Shown in pieces: positions 46,571 to 59,396 of a stretch of 64,000 bases of DNA. The stretch comes from Callorhinus ursinus. Its lineage: Eukaryota > Chordata > Mammalia > Carnivora > Otariidae. Location of the stretch: assembly GCF_003265705.1 (NCBI RefSeq), contig NW_020313057.1:6249363-6313362 (forward strand), given 5' to 3'. Numbering within the stretch: position 1 is the first letter of the stretch; the number at the start of each line of letters is the position of its first letter. Both the position numbers and the translations under genes were made by a program. Below the pieces are notes generated by a model. It was not told where the DNA came from. It did no database searches and worked only from the letters and a program-made list of their open reading frames with translations.

Positions 46571-46850
46571 AACAAAAATAAAAAAATAAAAAGGTGGAAA
46601 AAAAAGGAATACAAGGTGCAATAAAATTTGTTCCCATTTCCGTGTCCCCATATGGTACAGTTTTTAGGAGCTTGCATTGATCATTGGTTAGCAGTGGTAA
46701 AACTAACATTTGGTAGGTTTGAATAGAAAAATAAAGAAAAATCAACTTCACAATTATTTAATACTTAAATAAAAATTGTGAAAAAATAGAAAATAAGCAA
46801 AAAGAAAAAAATAATCTGTCACCTCACTATTAATCTGCCCAGATTTTCCT

Positions 46851-47960
46851 ATGGACATGTATATGCATTAAAATATGAATATATGTGCATGTATATAATT
46901 TTTGTTATAATCAGATTGTTTGGTAATCTGCTTTTTTCACTTAAACTAGTCACATATTTTGTGTAAATACATATACACCTATAGCCTCACTTTTTTCCCT
47001 TTTAAGTAGACTTCAATTTTTAGTAGGGCTTTAGATTTATAGAAAAATTGAGAATTTTAATACAAAGAATTTCCATTTACTTCACACTCAATTTTTCCTA
47101 CTATTAACATGTTATATTAGTATGATAAATGTGTCAAAATTAATGAGCTAATACTGATACATTGTTATTAAGTAGAGTCCATATTTTATTCAGAGTTTTT
47201 TTTTTTTAGTTTTTACCTAATTTCCTTTTTCTGCTCTAAGATCCCATTCAGGACACCAAATTGCATTTACTTGTCATGTCTCCTTAGGCTTCTCCAGCTT
47301 GTGACAGTTTCTCAGATTTTGCTTATTTTTGATGACCTTGACAGTTTTGAGAAGTACTGGTCAGGTATTTTGTAGGATGCACTTCTATTGGAATTTGATG
47401 TTTTTCTATTGGAATTTGATGGGAGTTTTGGGAGGAAGACCACAGAGCCAAAGTGCTATTATAAAATATTGAGGGTCTATACCATCAATATGATTTATAT
47501 TAATATGCTGATATCAGTGTTGATCACCGGTCTGAGGATTGTTAATCAGCCTTCACTATAAAGTTACTCTTTTTGCCATTTTTCCATACTATACTCTTTA
47601 AAAAGAGGTCACTATATACACCCCACATTTAATGATAGAGTCTAATTTTAATGGCTTCAGAAATATGAATGTTGCAGTATATTCAACCAATTTAATTTTT
47701 GGTGGACATAGAGAGGGTTTTCAACTTTTAATTACTATAGAGAAACTTTGCAATTCGTCCTAACCAGAAACATTTATCTGTTCACGTATCATTGATTATT
47801 TCTTTAGAATAAAAACTAAGAATGAAATTTCTGGGTCAAAAATATATGTGGCAAGGCATGTGACACATAGTGCAAAGTAGATTCCAGAATTTTTGTAGGA
47901 ATAATCCCACCAGCATGCATTAGTAAGAGCATGCCATTTCTTTATACCGCCTGTGGACAG
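46851..47960 (-). mobile_element. Ancient L1M fragment, antisense
   Basis: Plus-strand text holds antisense L1M landmarks: CTCCTTAGGCTTCTCCAGCT, TTTGATGACCTTGACAGTTT, AAGTACTGGTCAGGTATTTT, then TCTGGGTCAAAAATATATGT and CCCACCAGCATGCATTAGTA, which is antisense ORF2 end. Together with 43720-46385 it makes a pair of L1M remnants in opposite orientation. Confidence 0.65.
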
Positions 47961-47997
47961 ATGGTGTGAGTGAGTGTGATATAAGAAGATGTCGGAG

Positions 47998-48202
47998 GTA
48001 CGCGTGGGTGGCTCAGTCAGTTAAGCATCTACCTTTTGCTCAGGTCATGATCTCAGGGTCCTGGGATCTAGTCCCATGTTGGTCTCTCTGCTCAGCAGGG
48101 AGTCTGCTTCTCCCTCTCCCTCTTCCTGCCACTCCCCCTAGTTGTGCTCTCTCTCTCTCTCTCTCTCTCTGTCAAATAAATAAATAAAAAATCTTAAAGA
48201 AA
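47998..48202 (+). mobile_element. Carnivore SINE
   Basis: Head GGTACGCGTGGGTGGCTCAG (slightly decayed), full CT-rich body and AAATAAATAAATAAAAAATC tail. Target duplication AAGAAGATGTCGGAG (from 47983) and AAAAAGATGTTGGAG (from 48202). Confidence 0.94.
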
Positions 48203-48345
48203 AAAAGATGTTGGAGTGCTGGAGAGAAGCCCAATTGTGCAGGACATACAAAGAGTTTGCATTTTATTCTCAGTGTAATGGGAAGCCATCAAAGACTTGT
48301 TAGTAGGGGAGAGACCTGATCTGCTTAATGTAATGTATGTCATGC
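48203..48345 (+). repeat. Ancient unassigned interspersed repeat
   Basis: TTTGCATTTTATTCTCAGTG, TAATGGGAAGCCATCAAAGA and GGGGAGAGACCTGATCTGC belong to the same old repeat type as 7321-8440. Confidence 0.5.
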
Positions 48346-50061
48346 CTTCATTTCTTAAAATGGCCAATTAGATTATGGCTGGGTGTTTCTCTTCGACCTT
48401 GGCTCGAGGTCATAAAAAAAAGGCAATGTGACAGATGACCTGCCATTCTGTCTTATGCCGATCTAACTTGCCATCGAGAGGGGAAACACGGAATGTAGGG
48501 CTGGAAAGAGAAAAGGAAGTGCCAAGAGGATTTATTCAGAGGGAGGGTCTCGGGTGGAAGGGTGGGCTGGGGCAAAGAATGGGGAGAGCCTCCCCACTGC
48601 TGAAGGTCTTCCGAATGGCTGCTAACGAATTCCACCTTGCCAGGTGCGCATCGTGTACTGCATCGAAATGAAGAGCAATGGGGAGATGAGGGGAACAACT
48701 CCCAGACAGCTGACAGTTTTCTGCTCCTTTTGAATCCTGGCAGAAAACACCTTACCCAGCATGAGAACATAAGGTAGCATCAGAAAGAGCTGTTCAGGGA
48801 TAATTCTGTGTGAGACACTACATCTATCCTTTGGTGTGACTTAGTAATTCCTCATGCAAAGATGTTTGTCACACTTGGGATGACAAAAGGCTGATAGAAA
48901 GCACTAGAATCTCCTAAATCTTCATAGCGTTTCAAAAATGAGGGTTAAGAGAATGATAGGAACAGTAAATGGGCAATTAAGCAGACCCATCAGAAAACTT
49001 TTGAAACATTTAGAGAAATGTTAGACAGGACCAATAAATATATTAAAGAACAAAATGCTAAAACTTTTCACACGTTTTCTCTCTAAAAGTTCCTGCCATT
49101 GATTGGGATGTATAAGTACCAACGTTCTTTAAACATCTCAGGAACAACCAGATGGCACATCCATCATAGGGCCTACTGAGATTTAGAATTAATCTTTAAT
49201 TACTTATTTATAATTTATAATTACCCAGATAGGGGCAGCTCATCCTACTTGAGTAATTTTCTCTCTGGGATTAAGCTGTGCCATTTGGAAGGCAGGTTGA
49301 CTCTTTCAATCCCTAGAGTTTTAGAAACATGTATGTCAGGGCACCACATCATCACGCGCAAGATTATCAGTCAATACTCGTACAAAACTACTGAACAAAT
49401 TGGTCTTAGTGGCTGACTTTTTAAAAAATGATGAAATCATCTTAATAACTGAATCCTGAAAAATTGATGGTCAGCACATTTGGGCCACTAAGAAGGCTGA
49501 AGAGACTGTGCTTGAACTTTTTCTTTTTCTTTCCACCCCTAACTCAGTCATCTCACCCCATGGGGATGACTTTGTGAGCCAAGACAAGCAAGAGAGCAAA
49601 CAAAAATAAAGACCCAATCTACTTCTCTTAAGTTGCATTATTTTAAACTATAGAGTATTTTATCAAGTGCTGATCTACAGATATTCAAATTTGGCCAGTT
49701 TGATATGCTTGATACATCTCTGTAACCAGGTATGTAAAACAGTTTGGAGAAGGGCAAAAAAGGAATAGAAAGATCTCAGCAGCAAGAAATTTCTGAGTGA
49801 GAGAGTGGGCTACATTCCTAGCACCTTTATTTTAGAGGCAAGCAGGCTATCATGAGCATTTATGGGAAAATAACAAAAGAGGCAAGGAGGAAGCCCTACC
49901 AGTATGTTGGGTCAGATCCTTTGTTAGGGTCTCGTGTCTTGCTTGGGATGTGCAGAAAGAATCCAAGACAAAGAATGAAAATATAGATTCTAAGATGGCA
50001 GAATTTCAGGACTGGACTGGTGCTCAAGAAAATCTAGTTTAATTATTTTATTTTATTTTAT
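48346..50061. other. Unique non-coding sequence
   Basis: No repeat recognised in about 1.7 kb. The opposed open frames at 48435-48770 shadow each other. Confidence 0.4.
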
Positions 50062-50247
50062 TTTTTAAAGATTTACTTATTTGTCAGAGAGAGAGAGAGA
50101 GAGAGCACACAAGCAGGGGGAGTGGGCGAGGGAGAAGCAGGCTCCCCACTGAGCAGGGAGCCTGATATGGGACTCAAGCCCAGGACTCTGGGATCATGAC
50201 CTGAGCTGAAGGCAAGACGCTTAACTGACTGAGCCACCCAGGCATAC
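50062..50247 (-). mobile_element. Carnivore SINE
   Basis: Inverted. (TTTTA)n and AAAGATTTACTTATTTGTCA at the left, GA run, GGACTCAAGCCCAGGACTCT, and GAGCCACCCAGGCATAC at the right. Confidence 0.93.
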
Positions 50248-50365
50248 TTAATTTCCTTATTTTAAAGATGAAAATGAGTTAGCCCATGGAGGTTTGTTGA
50301 CTGATCTAAATTCATACATTGAGTCGTTGGCAAGCTTATTCATTTAGCATGTGTTTATTGGCTGT

Positions 50366-50394
50366 ATATATATATATATGTATATATATATATT
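50366..50394. repeat. (TA)n tract
   Basis: TATATATATATATATG followed by TATATATATATATTA, immediately beside the next SINE. Confidence 0.9.
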
Positions 50395-50431
50395 AAAGTT
50401 TATTTTTTTAAAAGATTTTATTTATTTATTC

Positions 50432-50471
<40 letters not shown>

Positions 50472-50591
50472 CAGAGGGAGAAGCAGGCTCCCAAGGAGCA
50501 GGGAGCCCGATGCGGGACTCGATCCCAGGACCCTGGGATCATGACCTGAGCCGAAGGCAGACGCTTAACCATCTGAGCCACCCAGGCGCCC
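50395..50591 (-). mobile_element. Carnivore SINE, young subfamily
   Basis: Inverted near-consensus copy with GAGAGA run, GGGACTCGATCCCAGGACCC and GAGCCACCCAGGCGCCCC. Target duplication TTATTGGCTGTATATA (50354 on) and TTATTGGCTATATATT (50593 on). The 129-codon open frame 50351-50740 is a translation of this SINE. Confidence 0.95.
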
Positions 50592-51364
50592 CTTATTGGC
50601 TATATATTGACTGTATTGAGTATTATTGCATTTTAGGCACAGAAAAGAAGGCGGCAAGTAAGCTGTCATTCAGTTTACCTTCCTACCACCACACCGCTTC
50701 TCTCAAAAGTGACAACAGGACACACTACTGTTTGATTTAACCTAAGAAAGACTAAGGCACAATAATTGTCCACAAGATTATGAAATATTCCGAGGAAGAG
50801 GTTGGCCATTTATTATCACCATAGGGATGCAAACAAGACAAATGGGTTCATGTTATAGTGGAATAGAATTCAGTTAAAAATGAGGAACCACTTCTTGGAT
50901 GCCATGGTGATTAAGCATTGCAATTATTGAGGGAATTTGTTGATAGTATAAAATGAAAGAGATATTCATGTTTCCAACTCTAGTTTTCTTGCAAATTATT
51001 CATTTTGTTTCTCATGAGGTTCTGTTTCAAATGACTAATTCCATGGGTTTTAGTTACAAAGTTGTTTTTGATATAAAGCATATCATTGTTGCTCTCTCCA
51101 AGATGTTAAAATTCATAAAGACAGTTGAGCTATTGTGCTACTGTGTTCATGCCCTTTTTCTTTTCACATCATACTGCTACATAGAAATAATCCATGAGAT
51201 ATGATGGGGATGGGATTCAAAAAAGTCAGCTGTAAAGTTAAATTCTGGATTTAACTTTTTAATTTTTTATCACTGACTTCACACTAAAATATGGAAGCCA
51301 TGTATCCATGGAAATCTTTTGGTTCCTGATGTTAATAATCGTCTGTAATAATAATTCCCAAGGG
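50592..51364. other. Unique non-coding sequence
   Basis: No element recognised. Confidence 0.4.
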
Positions 51365-51545
51365 TTGAATTCCCACTTTGTGCCAGACACTTTATACTTA
51401 TAAATCATATAATACTCTCAAGCAACCCTCTTTTATTCCTGTTACAAGACAAGGAGACTCAGAAGTTGCAGTATATTGCCCAACATCTTGCCATAATGGC
51501 TGGTGGGACGAGGCTTGGAATCACAGGCTGACCATGAAGGTAGTG
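51365..51545 (-). repeat. MIR SINE fragment
   Basis: ACTTTGTGCCAGACACTTTA, ATTCCTGTTACAAGACAAGG and AGACTCAGAAGTTGCAGTAT follow inverted MIR order. Confidence 0.7.
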
Positions 51546-53599
51546 AAATCTGAGTTTCAGGACCCCTCATTCACACAGGCCCCTTCAAGGCCCTGGAAGG
51601 TGCCCTAGGAATCGTGCTTATGAGACACTGCATCCAACTTCCTAGTTGGCCTGGGACAAAGTATTTATTGGGGTACAGGGCTTCCTGTGCTAAAACTCGG
51701 ACTGTCCTGGCAAACTGGAATGGTTGGCCATACTGTTATAAAAGGGCATATATATATATTTTTTTTAGATTAAAAAGTGAGATATCCAGTGATCACAGTG
51801 GACTGAAACAGCTGTCGTCTCCCACTCATATTTCCTTCTCTTTTGTCTCATCTCCCTTTGTGTTACTGGAATAGCCCTATACACTTGGGTTCTAGCAAAC
51901 GGGAGACGAAGCTGAAATCAGTGGGATACATTTATGTGGTCTGCAGTTCCTTCTGTGGACAGTTAATTGTTTGTCAATGATTCCAGGTTAGGAATGGCTT
52001 CCAGGACTATTCCTATTCCCACTTGGCCAGACCACCTAGCCCTGGAACAAAATGATGCAGGGGCAGAGGTCCAATCGCGACATAACTGTATCCTAATTAG
52101 CAACCTGCGCTGGGAACATGTGGGAGGTGGAGGAACACAGGATGTGAAACGTACAGATCACGAAGCTCTGCTGTAGAAAATTCTTTCAAATTTCAAAGCT
52201 CATCAGGAAAGAAACTTGAAAAGGGTCTCCCAAATTTAACAACAATCCTAAATATGTACATCCTACTACCAGTGACAAGTTGTGAAGTTTGGAAGAACTC
52301 ACAGTAATGGTAATAATCACCACCAGTTTCTGGTCATTCTGGAAGACTGAATTACCTTTCTGTTTTTTCATAAAAAAGAACACAAGATTGTTATCATATC
52401 AAAAGGTAATCAAAGACTATGAAGCCAAAAATGATACGGAAAAAATCACATTATTGAGGTATGTTAAACAGCTATTAATATATTTATGTGATTTTTCTGG
52501 ATTTTTATATTTCACAAATTTGTAATTTCCTGTAATTTCTCATCCTAAATAGATACTTCTGTGCTGATTTTTTGTCATTTTGTATCATTCTTAAAGAAGC
52601 TGTACCAATTTAAGTTTTAGGTCCCACAAAACCTGGGAACCATCCCTGAATGGGCCTATGGTCTTAGGTGAGCCAGATTCCGCAGGATGTCCTCTCTCTG
52701 CTGTCTCCCCTGGGCACACCTTCCATTTCTTTACATGCTTAAAGTCTGTTCCTCTGATCACTGCAGTTGGAACATTTATCAGTATCAACAGATAGACAAA
52801 GGGAAAGTTCGAAGAAAAAATACGAATTATGGGTGCGAATATATGAAATGAGAAAAGCAAATCTCTTAGAGAAACAGACAGGTGGAACAGACCCTGGCAT
52901 AGACTTCTACTCTGTAGAATCAGCACCGAAATATGCATTAGGCACTCTGCTTCTCCCTAACGAGTGTGGTCTCCATCGCTTGATTCATTGCTAGTAGATT
53001 GCACTCCGATGCTCCTTTTAATGACAAGCTCTTTTTTGTGTGTGCATGCCATACACTGGTGAGCCACTTGGCATGACTAGGAAATTAGATATTCTCGCTA
53101 ATTAGAATTCTCGCTAATATATTCAGGAATAATAAAATAAGTTATTTGGGGCTACAAAATTTAAGAATTGAAATTAACTTCAAGAATCATGTAACTCTAC
53201 CCCCTTATTTTAGGGACATGGATATGGAGGGGCAAGGAAAACAAATGTTCTTGCAGTGTTCAAGGTTCCTCTGGAATCAGTGATCGGCCCGTTTAAATTT
53301 TTTCCCCATCAATTTAAATAAAATTAAATATACGTAATAATAAAATATCATACTTACATTGTACTCCTTTTAAAATGATTTTGAAATAACTTTGGGATCT
53401 TCATGCCTGAGATTCATCTTAAGGAATACAAGTCTACGTTACGTTTAAATGCACATGAATCTTACCTATCCAGTGAAAGGTATGAGTCCTACGTCTTTCC
53501 AAGATTTCCTTTTCACTTTTCTAAGTACTGTTTGCCACCACTGATCTGAGTTGCAGACTAAACTCATCAAATATATGCTTAATATTAATATTATTAGTA
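51546..53599. other. Mostly unique non-coding sequence
   Basis: One weak MIR-like patch at about 53200-53290 (TTATTTTAGGGACATGGATA, then GGAGGGGCAAGG). No exon signal that I can support. Confidence 0.35.
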
Positions 53600-53706
53600 T
53601 CAATGATAGTGACTATTTATTGAATATGTATGATGTACTCATCATGGAGCTTACGATTTATTCACTCATGACAACAATCAGATAAATGCCATTAATTGAA
53701 AAGTGA
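53600..53706 (-). repeat. MIR fragment, left of SINE
   Basis: TGACTATTTATTGAATATGT, ATGATGTACTCATCATGGAG and TTTATTCACTCATGACAACA are the right half of an inverted MIR, which resumes after the SINE. Confidence 0.6.
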
Positions 53707-53837
53707 GGGGGTACCTGGGTGGCTCATCAGTTAAGCATCTGACTCTTGATCTCAGCTCAGGTCTTGATCTCAGGGTCGTGAGTTCAAGCCCCGTGTTGTG
53801 CTCCACGCTGGGTGTGGAGGCTACTTAAAAAAATGTA
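53707..53837 (+). mobile_element. Carnivore SINE, short (CT-poor) subfamily
   Basis: GGGGTACCTGGGTGGCTCAT, GTCGTGAGTTCAAGCCCCGT and CGCTGGGTGTGGAGGCTACT, then directly A-rich tail. There is no CT-rich domain. Approximate duplication AAAAGTGAG and AAAAATGAG. Confidence 0.9.
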
Positions 53838-53925
53838 AAAAATGAGAAGGCTGGATGTAGGAGCAAATGCCTTGCCCTGGACACATAGCTGGGAAGTAAT
53901 CCAGATGGGGCTTCAACTCATCTTT
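53838..53925 (-). repeat. MIR fragment, right of SINE
   Basis: TGCCTTGCCCTGGACACATA, GCTGGGAAGTAATCCAGATG and GGGCTTCAACTCATC continue the inverted MIR. Confidence 0.65.
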
Positions 53926-54683
53926 CTGTGCTTTTTTAAAAATAAAGAAAATTGTCCATCAGTTAACTTCCAGAAAATAACTACTCTATGCTCCACCATT
54001 GCCTGATATTTTCTTTGTAATTTCCATTGCTTAGCTAATGACCCCTATTATAAGTTTCTCTTCACGGGGAGTTTGGGGGTAGTTTTTCTAATTCCAACCT
54101 GCCTCCTGAAATATGGCTTCTTTCACACCGTCTGGAGGTTGCCTATTTGTACAGGTACATTCCTTCTTCTGTTCCTTCTGAGTCGTCTTGGGGTTGTACA
54201 TTTCTTGTGCTGAATGTTGTATGGATATATTAAATAAACCACTTATTCAAAGTAGGACGGTTGGTAGCAGTATTCCGAAGGGTAATCTTTCTAAATAATT
54301 TTCTCTTTGGAAGTGTTGTTTTGACAAGCAAGGATCCTCAAATATGGACTAACCACATTTTATCTCTTATTTTACATTTCACACTGCATTTAAAAATACC
54401 AGTTTCCATATTTCCATAACAGATGCTGGAGAAGTTTTCTATCCACAACTTTCAGAAGGGAATGTCATTTATGTTAGATCCTCATTTTTCCCACTTTATA
54501 TAATTATGTCATTTTTTCTATTAATTATGTGTGTGCAATATAATGGAACCATCAGTTCAATAACATTAGTCATGGAAACTCAGAAAATTAGTACCTACCT
54601 GAATGACCATGCTAATCTAGCTATTTATGTCAAGTCCATTCTTCTATATTGGTTAAGAAGATAGTGACTGAAGTTACTTAGGG
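53926..54683. other. Unique non-coding sequence
   Basis: No element recognised. Confidence 0.4.
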
Positions 54684-54685
54684 GT

Positions 54686-54729
<44 letters not shown>
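54684..54729. repeat. (TG)n microsatellite
   Basis: About 22 TG units with TA interruptions near both ends. Confidence 0.95.
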
Positions 54730-56969
54730 AATTTTCTGCACCCATCTTTGTCTCCTTAGCATTTACACCCACTTTGGAAAGAGATTTTCCACTGGAGGAA
54801 AACCTTCAGGTGTGGCCAATACAGTATTTATGGCTCAGTCTCCCTTGCCTCTTTGGGAATGGGATGGAGATTGGGAGCAAGGTTAAATTTTAAAGATGCA
54901 TACCATGTGTGGCATGTTAGTAGGAAAAGCAATGTTTCTCGGGAAATATTAGTAGCCACTCTATCCTTGTACTACTGAGGATAATCTGAGGGACTGAGAA
55001 CAACAAAAGGTTATTTTCCCTCATGTATTACGCCCACAAGTTAGCTGAGGACTCTGCTCATTATAAGTAACCTGGGATTCAGGTTGACAAAGCAGCTGGT
55101 ACAAACATTGAGAAAGGGGGAAAACACTGCGCTGGATCTCACACCAGCAACTAGAGGGTCCAAGCCCGGAAATGACCCAGATTACTTCCCTTCACAACTG
55201 ATTGGTAGAAGCACTTCTCACGTGGCCGCACTGAACTTTGTGGGGACCAAGATTCCAACCCTCCCAAGTATCTGGAATGCACAGAGGCAAAATTACTTTA
55301 TGAACAGGATTGACAGTGGTCATGTGGGGTATATTTTAACCTTCCTTCTTTTGATCTCTGCATCTAGCGATCTGTACATTACTTCAACATGTGCTTATTT
55401 GGTCCCTAGTATGTGCAAGCTACTGTGCTAAGTGCTAGGGCACAGAATGATGAACCCACTCTTGGTTCCCAAGATCGGTGGGTGGAGTGGAGGAAGAAAG
55501 CGGAAGACTTACAAAAGATTGAAGAATTCCCCCATAAAGTTCATTGATGTTGAACTGTTCCCATACTTCTATAATCACAGGATGTGGCACTTTTCCTGTC
55601 TTAACCTATAGGTGATGCTGAAGATTTATGAATCATCAAGTATTTTCTACTGCTTATAATCCATTACTTGTCCCAGGCGGCAATGTTGAAAAATGTGTGT
55701 GTCTATCTACTTTTCCAGCTATGGGTGTTAAAAGTTTGAGACCCACCAGGAATAACCAATATAGTTGGGAGTATAAAAGAAGATTAATTTTAATTTGTTT
55801 TACTATCCAAGTAGTAATGCACAGCTTTCATGGTAATAATAATAAGCTTATCATCAATAATTGTGTTGGTTATTTTTACACTTATCTTTAAGACTCTTAC
55901 ATAATTCTGCAATGCTGTTACTTTTTGGGAGAATTAACTACAACTAGAAATATGTTAGAACCTGTGGTTTTTTTGGCTTGTTGCTTTCTAAGAAGAGAAC
56001 CACAAGATAAATCTCACCTGAAGTAGCCCTAGTGAGAAGGAACAGGGTTTTCCAATCTAAACTAATGTATACTCCTTCAAATCAAAGACATGAATTAAAT
56101 ATTTGATTGGATTTATTTCTTTTATCATCACTAGTCTAGTTAATTTGGATTTGAAAACGTTAGGAACTTATCAGTGTACTCATCTGCTAACTAGAGGGCA
56201 CAGCTAAGGTCTTAGAACATCTGGTCAAAAGATTGGATCTTCCTCTCCCGTGAAGACAGGGATTTTTATCTGGTATCCTCAGGTTGTCTGCATAATTTTT
56301 TCCCCCACAAATTGGTATTTAAACCTCAAAACCTTTAGCTAACTACATCTGTCATTGATATTTTATTGTTTAATTTTCTTTTTATGGAGCCAAATTACAT
56401 CTCTCCCACATACAGCCGGCACTTTACATGTCTAATTTGTCGACATGTTCTATAATGATAATTTCATTGATTTAGAAAGTGACATTATGAGCAACATATG
56501 TTCAGTTTAGCAGTAGACCTTGTTATGGCAATCAATTTTTTCCCCTCCAGAACTCAACTATATTCCACATTTAGAGGCGGCAAAATAATTTAACCAGTTC
56601 ATGTTCTTAGGGTTTAAAAAAAGAGAAAGAAACCCGTTTTCCTAAGAGAATAAATTTTCACTTGGTGCAGTTTGCAATGTGCATATATTATCACTATAGA
56701 CCAGAGGCAGGTGAAGGGAAATAAAGCCATAAAGGCATTTAGTAAAATGGAAAATGACAGAAAAAAATGTTTCACGAAATTCCTTTGACTGTCTCCTACC
56801 CTCTCCTGTTCACCCCACAACCTTAATCAACAGTTCTGCAACCCTCCAGAGCAGCAAGTGCAATGCCAACCACTGGGTTTCCCTGGACGCTTTCATGCCC
56901 CTTTCATGCTCTTGAATGAATTTTTTTCCTTATCCCTATACTTAATGGAAACAAAAAAATAAAATCTCA
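54730..56969. other. Mostly unique sequence with possible old repeats
   Basis: About 55080-55290 (GGAAATGACCCAGATTACTT, TCACGTGGCCGCACTGAACT) resembles a common old mammalian repeat that I cannot name. About 55380-55450 (TAGTATGTGCAAGCTACTGT) resembles the start of the repeat seen at 6580. The rest is unique. The open frame 55084-55431 lies in this material. Confidence 0.4.
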
Positions 56970-57190
56970 TATTTCAAGATCCAGCTCAAAGGTCACCTCC
57001 ACTCAGAGGCTCTTCCCAACCTCCTTCTCTAAGTAAGCGTGAATCACGCCCTGTCCACCTGTTGTTCGTGTATGTGACTCCCTCCTCACTCTCCTGTAAG
57101 CAACTTGGGGGAGGATCTTATTCATCTTTGTGTCCCTAGCAGCTCAGTGGCTGGCTTATTGTAGTGTTCAATAAAAATGAATTGGATTAC
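56970..57190 (+). mobile_element. L2 LINE 3' end
   Basis: CCAGCTCAAAGGTCACCTCC, GAGGCTCTTCCCAACCTCC, ATTCATCTTTGTGTCCCTAG and a terminal AGTGTTCAATAAAAATGAAT. Confidence 0.85.
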
Positions 57191-58988
57191 ATAGAAAATA
57201 TTTTCCATTTGACAAAGTTACTGTACACCATAAAGGAATCTTTAAGATGGCATCCTGTTTTTTCTTTATCAAGTAATCAAAGGCAGGTATTCTGTGTTGT
57301 TGCTGATGGCGATTTATAAAGCCAGCTAGGAGTTTAGTTCAATATCAAGACAAAGTGGAGTAGTTTAGAAATGATGTGGAAAAGAGCTGGAAGGAGGTAT
57401 GAAAACCTCTAATAACGCTAGAATATGTGGCTGCATTAAAAAAGGAAAAGTGGCATAGGAAAACAGAAGCAAGTAGACCTCTTATATAAACCGTATTTTT
57501 GCCCAAAAAGAATTTTCAGGCTTTAACTTATAGTAGAGGCTAACGTCCTATAGCATTGAGATCAACTCTACTATGTAATTATGATAGCCAATGTAGCGTT
57601 ATTCTTAATTATAAAAGATTAAATTATGTTTTGTATAGGACGCTTGTAAAGGTAGGAAACTGGGCAAATACATTAGAAATGTTTGTTTTTTTTTTTAAAC
57701 CACTAAAACAGAAAATCTGTGTCCCAAGTTCACGACCAAGGTGGAATAAACACATCCATTTCTCCTGTTAAGTAGAGCTAAACAGTTGGAACGGTATATA
57801 TATGAAACTCACATGAAAAGATTTGGAAAATGTGGTAAGACAAAGACAACCCAGGGAAGTTCCCTGGGACCTGGTTAACAGCAGGGTGGTGAATTCCCTG
57901 GATTTTCTTTGTGCCTCAAGTATCCCCAACTGGGGACCACAGAAGGTGACAACCTAGACACTTCAATGAGTATAGACAAAAGACGTCAGACCAAAAGTCG
58001 GCTCTCTACCAGGAAAGGGATGTGAACCCGCAAGACAGAAAACTTGCAGACAATAACCAGACAGACGTGATGGCAAAACTCCTGAGTCCTACTCTCAGCC
58101 CTGGATGCCAATTCTGTGCTTTCTTCCCTGAGGAATGATCATATCTGGTGTATCAAAGCATACCCCAGGCAACCAGACTAGTGTACATCACTTAACTGGT
58201 GATAACATCCCACCGAGAGAACCATCATCACATTCTACATTTACCACATGGGGACGTGCTACTCACAGAACAAGTTGTTTTCTCTGGCCCACGTTGGCAA
58301 GCTCATAAATGGAAGAAACAGAAATAGAGACAGGTCCATCTGGCTCTAAGCCATGCTTGTCCCAGTTCAACACACTGTCGTAAAACTTCATCCAAGCAAA
58401 TTACAAGAGGTGAAATTTATTACAAGCAAGTTGGGATTTTCACTGGCAGTCCAAGGAGGACCACCAGCAGTGAACATACATTCCATAAGGCCATAAAGAA
58501 AGAAATCCTTTTTGTTCTTCCCCCTTCAATCCTGTACTGCTATAGACTATTTAATAGGTACTACATTCCACCCCAGGTGATTGAATCGATCACTTTGAGT
58601 TTGTTTATCACCTTGTCAAACGGGAGAAGTGCTCCATTCTCCTTTGATAAAAAAATATCCTATATAAATGTAAACACTTACCAGTAGAGTTATTATTATT
58701 ATTTCTGTTAGTGGCAGCTAATTAGAGTCACTTTTCAATTCAGATCCAGAAACAAAAAAATTGATTTTTCAGTAATACAGAAAGAAAGCTACCCTTAGGG
58801 AAATTACAGTCGATAACTGAGCTATGAATTGGAATTCTGGTAAAAGCAAAAGTAAATCCAGGAATAATTCACAAAAGTTAGTGCTGAAATTGAGCATGTT
58901 TTCAAAGCAGCACAAAACTAGGATTGAAAAGTAGTTATACTCATCAGGATGAAATATTTCAAGCAGAGCTGCCATCTTGTACATTTTA
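57191..58988. other. Unique non-coding sequence
   Basis: About 1.8 kb with no confident repeat. A short (TTA)n run at about 58690-58702. Confidence 0.4.
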
Positions 58989-59136
58989 TTTATTTGCTTG
59001 TTTGTCTGTTTATTTATAAGTAGGCTCGATGCCCAGCATGGAGCCCAGTGCAGGGTTTGAACTCACGACCCGGAAATCAAGACCTGAGCTGAGATCAAGA
59101 GTCGGTTGCTTTACTCACTGAGCCACCCAGGCGCCC
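58989..59136 (-). mobile_element. Carnivore SINE, short (CT-poor) subfamily
   Basis: Inverted. TTTATTTATAAGTAGGCTCG at the left, GGTTTGAACTCACGACCCGG in the middle, GAGCCACCCAGGCGCCCC at the right, with no CT-rich domain. Perfect 13-bp target duplication CTTGTACATTTTA at 58976-58988 and 59137-59149. Confidence 0.95.
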
Positions 59137-59396
59137 CTTGTACATTTTAGAATTGAACTAAAAATCATAGTCCCTTTGGAGCTTTCTGAATTTATATGAA
59201 AATTACTGTCACTTATAAACATCCCAACAGATAGACACAAAGTCAATTCCACTGGGCCCTTTGGAGTCATTTATATGGAAACTCATGGGCTAGAAACATG
59301 TAGAGGAGGTGAGGATTTGAGAAAGAGATGAATGGTTACTATCTTTTCAGTAGGAATGCCAGGCTAAAGAGTGAACCCACAACAATGTTGCAGTGT

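Noticed and set aside
50351..50740. 129-codon open frame
   Set aside because: It is a translation of a carnivore SINE with its GA run and flanks. There is no gene.
55084..55431. Possible exon or processed pseudogene
   Set aside because: The sequence resembles a common old repeat, and the translation matches no family I know.
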